From Lewinellaceae bacterium (GTDB lineage Bacteria > Bacteroidota > Bacteroidia > Chitinophagales > Saprospiraceae), in NCBI GenBank assembly GCA_020636435.1, contig JACJXX010000002.1:248001-312000 (forward strand): a stretch of DNA of 64,000 nt, given 5' to 3'. The notes below the pieces were generated by a model, which was not told where the DNA came from, did no database searches, and worked only from the letters and a program-made list of their open reading frames with translations. The translations under genes and the position numbers were made by a program. Positions 8,617 through 15,233 of the stretch are shown here, in pieces (position 1 is the stretch's first letter; every line of letters begins with the position of its first letter).

Positions 8617-9072
8617 ACAACAGGGAGGGAAACGCCAGTACTATTGCTAACATGCCAAACATCCATTTATGGTCGCCCATGATGATAAGGGATTGTGGAA
8701 ATAACCGGCCAGAACATTGCCCCTGGCACAAATAGCCAGGAAATGCAACGAGGCGATTTGTCCCGGGTTAAAAAAGGGTAGTCGTGCCTTTTATTCTGTG
8801 GAAGCAATCACGCGAGTTGGTTTCCCGGCAAGGGTTTAGCTGGGTTCTGATGAGGAGTGGCAACAAAAATAATGAAAAAAAATCAAAGTCTTTAAAGTAA
8901 ATCTTGCGCTGCTTCGTCTACCTGTATGTAAGTTGATTGTGTTCATGAAGTTGATAACCCACCCTCGTAGCTGACTCTGGTTGATTGAGCAGGGAAGGCA
9001 CCGGGTTGAGTTGCTGGCAATGCGCCGACTAAATCAACCAATCAACTAATTAACCAATAAACTAAATCAACC
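8617..9072 (+). other. Intergenic region with ECF-type promoter and long leader
   Basis: 456 bp without a convincing gene. It contains the second ECF-like promoter (8894-8919) and, from about 8926 to 9072, a leader of roughly 145 nt that ends in repeated AATCAAC/AACCAAT motifs just before the ATG of the next gene. No terminator hairpin was seen behind the 118-residue gene. Confidence 0.5.
8894..8919 (+). promoter_or_regulatory. Predicted ECF-sigma-dependent promoter of the small membrane protein/hsp20 unit
   Basis: AAAGTAA (8894-8900), 14-bp spacer, CGTCT (8915-8919). The 12 bases TCTTTAAAGTAA and the 7 bases TTCGTCT are identical, at identical distance, to the motif before the ECF sigma gene at 7536-7561. 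Confidence 0.6.
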
Positions 9073-9339
9073 ATGCGACCATTTCCATTCGCTCTGTCCA
9101 TAGCGGCAGGGGCTGCTTTCTTTTTCCTGTTGGCCAAGGTTTTATTCTTCGGCCTGATGTTCATCGCTCCTCTCGCGCTGATGGCGGCCATTGTGCTGGG
9201 CATCCGGCGGCGCTTCGCTTACGGAGGGCACTACAGCCATTACCATCGCTTTGCCCACCGGGGGGGAGAACCACTGAGCTTCCACCGCCAGAGCCGCCCG
9301 GAGCCGCTGGAGGATTACCGGACGATTGTTGTAGAATAA
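9073..9339 (+). CDS. Small hydrophobic membrane protein in the sigma/hsp20 module
   Basis: 88 residues of unknown family. The first about 45 residues are almost entirely hydrophobic (two membrane segments or one helical hairpin: FALSIAAGAAFFFLLAKVLF and LMFIAPLALMAAIVLGI). A His/Tyr/Arg-rich tail follows (RRRFAYGGHYSHYHRFAHRGG) and the protein ends RTIVVE. It lies 111 bp before hsp20 on the same strand and behind the predicted ECF promoter, so it is probably co-expressed with the chaperone in envelope stress. Confidence 0.7.
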   Translation: MRPFPFALSIAAGAAFFFLLAKVLFFGLMFIAPLALMAAIVLGIRRRFAYGGHYSHYHRFAHRGGEPLSFHRQSRPEPLEDYRTIVVE

Positions 9340-9450
9340 GCCGTTTTGCCTGGAAACCGCAAAATGTAAAATACCAAATGCAAAAGGGGGCTACCCCGGG
9401 CTATCCGGCCTGAGCCTCTTAATTTTCTAAAATTTAAAATTTCATTCATT

Positions 9451-9864
9451 ATGTGTAGAGGATCTCATTCCTGGGGCCGCCACCACCGGCGCGGCCACCA
9501 CCATCATCATCAGGGCGGCCGGTTTGGCGCCGCTTTTGCTCAATTTCCCGTCAACGTCCGCGAACTGGACGACCGCTACGAGCTGGACCTGTTTGCTCCC
9601 CAGCTGAGCCGGGAAGATTTTCAGCTCGAACTCGTCGACCGCACCCTGACCATTTCGATCACGGCCTCCAAAGAAGAGGAAGTCGAACTGGGGCAGCGGA
9701 TCCGGCAGGAGTACCGCCCACGGGGCGCAGAGCGGAGCTTTATGCTCAACGAGAAGATCGACCTGGACAACATTAAGGCTGCGTATGCAGAAGGCGTGTT
9801 GAAGGTCATCCTGCCGAAGCTTCCGGGCCAGGTGACGCAGCGGAGGGACGTGGATGTGGTGTAG
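9451..9864 (+). CDS. Small heat shock protein (Hsp20/alpha-crystallin family) with His-rich N-terminus
   Basis: 137 residues. The N-terminus is unusually histidine-rich (GRHHRRGHHHHHQGG). The alpha-crystallin domain spans about 35-130: VNVRELDDRYELDLFAPQLS, the DRTLTISI strand, and the closing A-x-x-x-x-GVLKVILPK motif that marks the dimer interface. Such proteins are ATP-independent holdases that bind unfolding proteins in the cytoplasm. The His tract could bind metal (inference). The gene follows the 88-residue membrane protein and is predicted to be driven by the upstream ECF sigma. Confidence 0.93.
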   Translation: MCRGSHSWGRHHRRGHHHHHQGGRFGAAFAQFPVNVRELDDRYELDLFAPQLSREDFQLELVDRTLTISITASKEEEVELGQRIRQEYRPRGAERSFMLNEKIDLDNIKAAYAEGVLKVILPKLPGQVTQRRDVDVV

Positions 9865-10086
9865 AGGGTTATTTGGCATAGAACGCGACTCTTCGCGGGT
9901 GCGGCGAGTTTTCGCGGATTTGGAGGCTTTATGCTTCTGCTGATTTAACGGGCTTTCATGTTTATAAACATTAGTCCTCCCATATTCTGGACACCTGATA
10001 GGATAGAACACAGATGACGCGGATTGAGCGGATCTACACGGATTGGCTAATGCTAACGGCAATCCTCGAAAACCCGTTTAATCCCT

Positions 10087-10140
10087 GCCTGCTCGCCAGC
10101 TCGTCCCGATTAGGGACCCCTTTGGGGCTGGCAGGCAGGC
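10087..10140. repeat. Nested hairpin repeat in a gene-free stretch (9865-10188)
   Basis: An outer inverted pair (GCCTGC..GCCAGC with GCTGGC..GGCAGGC) encloses GTCCC-GATTA-GGGAC (10103-10117). The same gap contains a degenerate run of ACACGGAT-type units (about 10010-10050), also seen near 25553. Both are common kinds of non-coding repeat in environmental Bacteroidota. No gene was seen in the 324-bp gap. Confidence 0.6.
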
Positions 10141-10188
10141 GTGTCATCGATGTTCCATTTCTCAAGTTCGGGATGCCCCATCTTGCTT

Positions 10189-10932
10189 TTAACGCACCAT
10201 CACTTTAAACGTGCGCGCCCCTTTTTCACCGGAGATTTCCACCAGGTAGATACCCGGGCTCAATTGCCCCACCCCTACCCTTTCCTGCAAGGCGCCCCGG
10301 AGGGGTTGATCCAGTTGCCGGCGCCCGTCGAGGCTGTATATCCGCAGGCGTTGGCAATGGAAGGTGTTGCGAATGTGCAGCACGCCATTCAGCGGGTTGG
10401 GAAAGACGGAGGGTTCTGCTTCGGTTAGCTCCCGGCCGGAGTCAATGGTGCGGTCGATGAGGTAGGTGCAATAGGCGATGCAGCCCTGCGCAGTGCGGAT
10501 GCTGAGGCTTACCTTGAATTTTGTTTGCTCCGGAGGCATATTCAGGACGGCTTCCGGGCTTTCCATGGCAAAGGTTTCGTAGTTGTTCTGCCATTCCCAG
10601 TATGCGACTTCATCCCCATCGGCAGTAGGCGACTCATCCTTCAGCATCAGCTGATCTCCATCGATGGCGTAGCTGAAGGCCACTTCGCAGCCCAGGTCGA
10701 TCAACTCGCATTTTTGGGACCAGCAGCTCAGGCCATCTTTGAAGGCGAAGCAGTCGTTGCCGGGGTTGGCGCCGTTGCAGGTGCATAGTGGGATATAGAT
10801 CAGATAACAGGCCAGCTCGGGGTTGTAGTGGGAGGAATCGACACAGATGGCCTCCTGGGTGCGGGCCGGGGTAAGGAAAATGGCCAGGAGCACAGTAGCT
10901 AAAAGGGGGCTGAGTAGTTTAGTCCGTTTCAT
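10189..10932 (-). CDS. T9SS-secreted protein with type A C-terminal sorting domain, unknown function
   Basis: 247 residues. A signal peptide (MKRTKLLSPLLATVLLAIFLTPARTQ) is followed by about 140 residues rich in cysteine (CTCNGANPGNDC, CWSQKC, GCEVAF, GCIAYC) with no recognised domain. The last about 70 residues are a type A sorting domain: FPNPLNGVLHIRN, LRIYSLDGRR, LSPGIYLVEIS and KVMVR at the very end. The mature protein is probably disulfide-stabilised and exported to the surface or medium by the type IX system. Confidence 0.82.
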   Translation of the reverse strand: MKRTKLLSPLLATVLLAIFLTPARTQEAICVDSSHYNPELACYLIYIPLCTCNGANPGNDCFAFKDGLSCWSQKCELIDLGCEVAFSYAIDGDQLMLKDESPTADGDEVAYWEWQNNYETFAMESPEAVLNMPPEQTKFKVSLSIRTAQGCIAYCTYLIDRTIDSGRELTEAEPSVFPNPLNGVLHIRNTFHCQRLRIYSLDGRRQLDQPLRGALQERVGVGQLSPGIYLVEISGEKGARTFKVMVR

Positions 10933-11146
10933 AACTTTTATTTTATCGGGTGAAAGCTTGCTTATAAATTTCGGGCTTTATGGGGAGGAACGCAATAGTT
11001 GGCAGACATTGAAAATGTCTACAGGGTGTCTAAAGAGCGTCGGAGGGATATTGATAATCGGACGTACCAGATTTATTTGGTGCGTATTCCCCCGCCTACG
11101 GTAACTTCTCAATAAATGTCGTTTTGCTGCCAGTCCCGGAGGGCTA

Positions 11147-11487
11147 CGGTTTACACATAAGTTTACGCCAGTTTTTCCAGTGGGCTGACAGCCGCCGGAC
11201 TGTAGTGCTTTGCCCGGCGGCTCCTGGTCTCAATCCCGTAGGGATGATAGCCCCTTGCCAGGGCCGCCAGGCCCTGGATAGCTATGTGAAGCCAAGAGAG
11301 CTCTGTAAGAGCGACAGATTCGGGGCCCGGTGGGGCAATTTTCCCGGGTTCTCATCGCGCAAATCTGTCGTCCTTACAGGACTCTCTGGCTGCCTGGCTT
11401 TTAAACCAGGGCCTGTGGCCCTGGCAACGAGCTTTCGTCCCTCCGGGACTCTGGATATCAACATTTCGTAAAGATGTGTGTAAACCG
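11147..11487. repeat. 341-bp imperfect palindromic intergenic element
   Basis: CGGTTTACACA-x-A...TTTACG at 11147 is mirrored at the right end (to 11487). Inside lie a GCCAGGGCC(x)CAGGCCCTGG pair and a 25-bp inner pair (11296-11320 and 11362-11386; 21 of 25 complementary). It sits in the 726-bp gap 10933-11658, which shows no convincing gene. It resembles intergenic palindromes scattered through Bacteroidota genomes. Confidence 0.7.
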
Positions 11488-11605
11488 CCTAAAGCAGCCA
11501 ATCCGGGCATCCGTCTAAGGTTGGTCAGTTGTCGGTTGCCCGTTGATGGTTGTCCGTTGCGCTGGGCAGCCATACGTTTGGCAGCCAGCAAGTTGCAACA
11601 GCGGT

Positions 11606-11648
11606 CAACGGACAACAACCCGTGTGGCCAATGTTAGACAGGTAGCCG
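11606..11648. repeat. 43-bp dispersed repeat, copy 1 (second copy 47688-47730)
   Basis: The unit begins CAACGGACAAC and ends AGACAGGTAGCCG. The two copies differ at one position. In both cases the repeat lies directly behind the stop codon of a minus-strand gene. Confidence 0.8.
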
Positions 11649-11658
11649 CCAATCCAAA

Positions 11659-12147
11659 TCAACCGCCATCCTGCTCCCGTAGCCGGTCTATCTCCAGTTG
11701 AAAATCGTATTGCAGGTCTTCGTGCAAGGTAGAGACTGCCTTTTCTATACCAGACAATTGCCGTTCGTACAGGTTGCGGAGCACCGTATTGCGAAAGATA
11801 GAGGGCCGGAGGGCTTTCATCCCGAAACAAAAGTGGAGCAGCAATTCCACCTCCGTTTCTTTTTGCTGGGAGTATCGGATGTATTTTTTGGTGGCCCGCA
11901 GGATTTTGCGCACGCTCTTTTTTATGTAATAATAGCTACTGGTATTGATCTGCTCAAATTCGCCCGATATTTCCGCTTTAACGCTCTCTACATAATGTGC
12001 TTCATCGGGAAGCTCCAGCAACAGATAGGTAAGCAACTCTTTGTTTTCCTTTTTGAACCGGGCCAACCGAAGGCACAGCTCTATCCGTTCTCCAGGAGTG
12101 CGGCTTTTCAACGCCTCTTTCAATTCTTTTATGCTGGCTGCTTTCAT
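11659..12147 (-). CDS. Conserved-looking helical protein of unknown function
   Basis: 162 residues, predicted almost wholly alpha-helical, without signal peptide or membrane segment, so cytoplasmic. Recognisable stretches are IELCLRLARFKKENKELLTYLLLE, INTSSYYYIKKSVRKILRATKKYIRYS, and a C-terminal STLHEDLQYDFQLEIDRL. From memory, similar uncharacterised proteins occur in Flavobacteria and related groups, but no function is known to me. It is divergent from the esterase gene at 12316, and a perfect 25-bp inverted repeat lies between the two starts. Confidence 0.75.
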   Translation of the reverse strand: MKAASIKELKEALKSRTPGERIELCLRLARFKKENKELLTYLLLELPDEAHYVESVKAEISGEFEQINTSSYYYIKKSVRKILRATKKYIRYSQQKETEVELLLHFCFGMKALRPSIFRNTVLRNLYERQLSGIEKAVSTLHEDLQYDFQLEIDRLREQDGG

Positions 12148-12205
12148 ATTTGTTTCAATTGATGTAGTATTGGGCGCCTGTGGAATTAATCGTTATTTTT
12201 TTAAC

Positions 12206-12266
12206 CGTTATAAATATAATCATTATAAAAATAATGATTACTTTTATAATGATTATATTTATAACG
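12206..12266. promoter_or_regulatory. Perfect 25-bp AT-rich inverted repeat between divergent genes
   Basis: Arms 12206-12230 and 12242-12266 are exactly complementary, with an 11-nt loop that itself repeats the ATAATGATTA core. It lies in the 168-bp divergent intergenic region, 59 bp before one ORF and 49 bp before the other. It could be an operator for both promoters or a hairpin in both leaders; the sequence does not decide. Confidence 0.7.
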
Positions 12267-12315
12267 ATATTTGCTGAAAGCCACTTGGGATAACCTTTAA
12301 AACTATAAAAACAAT

Positions 12316-13440
12316 ATGAAATACCTCCACATTTTATTCGCTCTGCTCTGCCTCCCTTTTCTTCCGGCCGCTCAGGACGTCGTCACCGGCACGCTCACCC
12401 ATGACGGGCTGCTGAGGAACTACCGCCTGTACCTTCCGCCCGCCAACACCTCCGGCGAAGCGCTGCCCCTGGTGTTCAACTTTCACGGCTTCGGATCCAA
12501 CGCCGCCCAGCAGGAGTTCTACTCCGGAATGAACATGGTGGCGGACACTGCCGGCTTTTTCGTCTGCTACCCCAACGGCGTGGGCAACGCCTGGAACGTA
12601 GGCTGGGAGTTCGGCAGCGCCGCCGATGATGTAGGCTTCACCGCAGCCCTGATCGATGAATTATCAGAAAACTACAACATCGACCCGGAACGGGTGTACG
12701 CCTGCGGCATGTCCAACGGCGGCTTCATGAGCTACCGGCTGGCCTGCGAGCTCAACGGCAGGGTCGCCGCCATCGCTTCGGTGACGGGCAGCATGGTTCC
12801 CGGCTACATCGGCACCTGTAATCCTGGCAGAGCGGTGCCCGTCCTGGAGATTCACGGAACCGCCGACAATGTGGTGCCCTACCAGGGGCAGGCCGGTTTG
12901 AGCATAAACATCGACACCCTTGTCCATTTCTGGGCATCCAACAACGCCTGCAACCTCAATCCGGAAACGCAACAGCTCCCCAATACCGCTCCCAACGACG
13001 GCTCCACCGCCACCCGTTTCGACTACAACGGCTGTGCCGGCGGGCAGCAGGTTTCGCTTATCCGGATCGACGGCGGAGAGCACACCTGGCCGGGCGCCAT
13101 CTTCGACCTCGGCGGCACCAACCAGGATTTCAACGCCAGCGTGGAGATTTGGCGGTTCTTCAACCGCTTTACCCTGAGCGGCACGACGCCCACTGACGGA
13201 GCGGCCCGGGTTTCGCCCCGCTTCCGGCTGTATCCGAATCCCACCACGGGCCTGCTTTGGCTGGACAGCCAGGCTGTGCCTGTGCAGGCAACGATTTACA
13301 ATGCCGTTGGGCAACTGGCCTACCGGGCGCAGCTTTCCAGCGATGGTACTTTGGATATCAGTGGCCAGCAGCCTGGGGTTTATTTTGTGGAGGTGGTTGC
13401 GGCGGAAGGAAGGGCGGTTTTTAGGGTTGTAAAAAAATAA
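12316..13440 (+). CDS. Secreted PHB-depolymerase-family esterase with T9SS type A sorting domain
   Basis: 374 residues: signal peptide (about 1-19), alpha/beta-hydrolase domain (about 22-290) of the LpqC/polyhydroxybutyrate-depolymerase/feruloyl-esterase family, then a type A sorting domain (LYPNPTTGLLWLD ... QQPGVYFVEV ... FRVVKK). The expected triad is visible: Ser133 in GMSNGG, Asp184 in HGTADNVVPY, His256 in GGEHTWPG. The oxyanion region is FNFHGFGSN. Family members cleave polyester or hydroxycinnamoyl ester bonds; the substrate here is undetermined. It probably acts outside the cell after type IX export. Confidence 0.87.
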   Translation: MKYLHILFALLCLPFLPAAQDVVTGTLTHDGLLRNYRLYLPPANTSGEALPLVFNFHGFGSNAAQQEFYSGMNMVADTAGFFVCYPNGVGNAWNVGWEFGSAADDVGFTAALIDELSENYNIDPERVYACGMSNGGFMSYRLACELNGRVAAIASVTGSMVPGYIGTCNPGRAVPVLEIHGTADNVVPYQGQAGLSINIDTLVHFWASNNACNLNPETQQLPNTAPNDGSTATRFDYNGCAGGQQVSLIRIDGGEHTWPGAIFDLGGTNQDFNASVEIWRFFNRFTLSGTTPTDGAARVSPRFRLYPNPTTGLLWLDSQAVPVQATIYNAVGQLAYRAQLSSDGTLDISGQQPGVYFVEVVAAEGRAVFRVVKK

Positions 13441-13599
13441 CCTTCTCTGATAATTTTGGCGCTGCCGGGTTAATCAAACCGGGTGCTCTCCCGAAAACCC
13501 TTGCCGGCCTGCGGCACAGCAGGCGGGTGGCAGGCCGAAATCCAACCCCAAAATTTTGTATATTGGACAATCTTGGGGTGAGGAAATAAATAAACTACT

Positions 13600-13720
13600 C
13601 AAAATGACGAAGGTATTTTTTCTTTAGGCGAGGCGCATTTGACGCGCATAGTGGGGACTTCGGCGTGAGCTCAGTCGAACGCTACGTAAGGAAAATGCAA
13701 CAACGCATAAAGGAAAAAGA
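13600..13720. repeat. Possible diverged copy (D) of the ~165-bp palindromic element
   Basis: The gap 13441-13777 holds no gene. Its centre (TTAGGCGAGGCGC...GCATAGTGG ... CTACGTAAGG ... CAACAACGCATAAAGGAAAAAG) matches the core order of the element copies at 33589, 39787 and 49476. A CTTCGGCGTGAGCTCAGTCG segment, another common intergenic motif, appears inserted in the middle. The arms are poorly conserved, so the boundaries are approximate. Confidence 0.4.
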
Positions 13721-13777
13721 CCAAGTCAGATGGGTAGGTTATTTGTTGCGTCACCCCCTAACAGAAAAACGAGGCTC

Positions 13778-14038
13778 ATGGCAACGACAACCAAATTTCC
13801 ACGCACCAACCAGGAACTGTATGATCTCGGCGGCGGGCAGCCTGTCCGCTTCCCCGGCACGGAGGAGGAGTACTGGGCACTGCTCGAAGAGGCGGAGTAT
13901 CGGGTGGATTTTTACAATAATGAAATCATTGCGGCAATGAGTTATGAATCGGACGAACATAAACCAGAGGACGAGTTTTCGATAAGCGGGAAAACCATCC
14001 GCTTAAAGGAGGTTTATGCGGGTACGCTGGTAAAGTGA
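13778..14038 (+). pseudogene. Internally deleted Uma2-family (DUF820) nuclease gene
   Basis: 86 residues from the ATG at 13778 (an upstream in-frame start at 13730 is less likely). The N-terminal part (EEYWALLEEAEYRVDFYNNEIIAAMSYESD) matches the beginning of Uma2 proteins. The text then jumps directly to a typical Uma2 C-terminus (FSISGKTIRLKEVYAG). The normal central PD-(D/E)XK-like core of about 100 residues, with the catalytic residues, is missing. A full-length relative lies at 24962. It is called a remnant because of the missing catalytic part. Confidence 0.6.
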
Positions 14039-14092
14039 AAGCCCTCTTTTTGCCTTCGGCATACCCCCCAAAAAAACTATCTTAGCCCCAAA

Positions 14093-15151
14093 ATGCCCAC
14101 CCCCTACCACCACATCCAACATCAAACCACCTTCTCCCCTCCCGATCACTGGCTACGCATCCGCACCATCGACATGCATACCGGGGGCGAACCCCTGCGG
14201 GTTATCCTCGGCGGCTTCCCGCCACTGCAGGGCAATAATATCCTGGAATACCGCCGCTACGTGCGCGAAAACCACGACCACCTGCGGCGCGCCCTGATGC
14301 ACGAACCCCGCGGCCATGCCGACATGTACGGCTGCCTGCTGCTGCCGCCCAACGATGAAGGCGCCGACTTCGGCATCCTGTTTATGCACAACGAAGGCTA
14401 CAGCACCATGTGCGGCCACGCCACCATTGCCATTGCCATCCTGGCGGTGCAAATGGGGTGGGTAGAACGGCAGGAGCCGGAAACGCCCGTGATCATAGAC
14501 GCGCCCTGCGGGCGGCTGCAGGCTTTTGTGAAGGTGGAGAAGGAAAAAATCCTGGGCGCCTATTTCCACGGAGTGCCTTCCTTTGTAGTGGGGTTGGATC
14601 TGGAAGTGCAAGTCCCCGAACTCGGCCCTATCCGCTACGACCTGGCTTACGGCGGCGCATTTTACGCCTATGTGAAATCCGGGCAGATCGAACTGGATCT
14701 CACCCCAGCCAACTACAGCCGCATCATCCAGGCCGGCATGCAAATTAAACGGGCGGTGATGGCCTCCCCGCAGTTGGTTGAGCACCCCTTCGAAGAAGAC
14801 CTCAGTTTTCTGTACGGAACCATCTTCATCGGCGGGCCGGTAAGCGAAGGCGCCGACAGCCGCAACGCCTGCGTCTTCGCAGAGGGAGAAGTCGACCGCT
14901 GCCCCACCGGCTCGGGCGTTTCCGGGCGGCTGCCCATTCACTACGCCCGGGGGGAAATCGCCATCGGGGAAACGATGACGGTAGAAAGCATCACCGGCAG
15001 CGTGTTCACAGGGAGTATGGTGCGGGAGGTGAAATATGGCCCCTATCAGGCCGTCATCCCGCGGGTGGATGGCACGGCTTTTATCACCGGCCAGCATGAA
15101 TTCTTGATCGATCCGGAAGACCCGTTCCGCCACGGTTTCTTTTTGCGGTAA
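14093..15151 (+). CDS. Proline racemase family enzyme, probable trans-3-hydroxy-L-proline dehydratase
   Basis: 352 residues, full length for the family. The first catalytic cysteine is present (MCGHATIAI, Cys107), but the second site reads DRCPTGSG with Thr272 where racemases and epimerases have Cys (SPCGTG). A Cys/Thr pair is the established signature of trans-3-hydroxy-L-proline dehydratase, which forms pyrroline-2-carboxylate. Racemases and 4-hydroxyproline epimerases have Cys/Cys. No reductase or hydroxyproline oxidase is adjacent; a UbiD-type gene follows after 82 bp. Specificity is inferred from the residue pair only. Confidence 0.82.
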   Translation: MPTPYHHIQHQTTFSPPDHWLRIRTIDMHTGGEPLRVILGGFPPLQGNNILEYRRYVRENHDHLRRALMHEPRGHADMYGCLLLPPNDEGADFGILFMHNEGYSTMCGHATIAIAILAVQMGWVERQEPETPVIIDAPCGRLQAFVKVEKEKILGAYFHGVPSFVVGLDLEVQVPELGPIRYDLAYGGAFYAYVKSGQIELDLTPANYSRIIQAGMQIKRAVMASPQLVEHPFEEDLSFLYGTIFIGGPVSEGADSRNACVFAEGEVDRCPTGSGVSGRLPIHYARGEIAIGETMTVESITGSVFTGSMVREVKYGPYQAVIPRVDGTAFITGQHEFLIDPEDPFRHGFFLR

Positions 15152-15233
15152 TTCGTGACATTTTTCTTGCCAACTTTGTCCTGTTATCTTTGTTCGGAAA
15201 ACATTTACACGTTTACACATTCATACAAACACC

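Noticed and set aside
11124..11471. 115-codon ORF in the palindromic element
   Set aside because: It reads through inverted-repeat DNA, and the peptide is only the translation of a common non-coding repeat.
12041..12277. 78-codon plus-strand ORF with Asn/Tyr-rich tail
   Set aside because: It overlaps the helical-protein gene antisense, and its tail is the translation of the perfect 25-bp palindrome.
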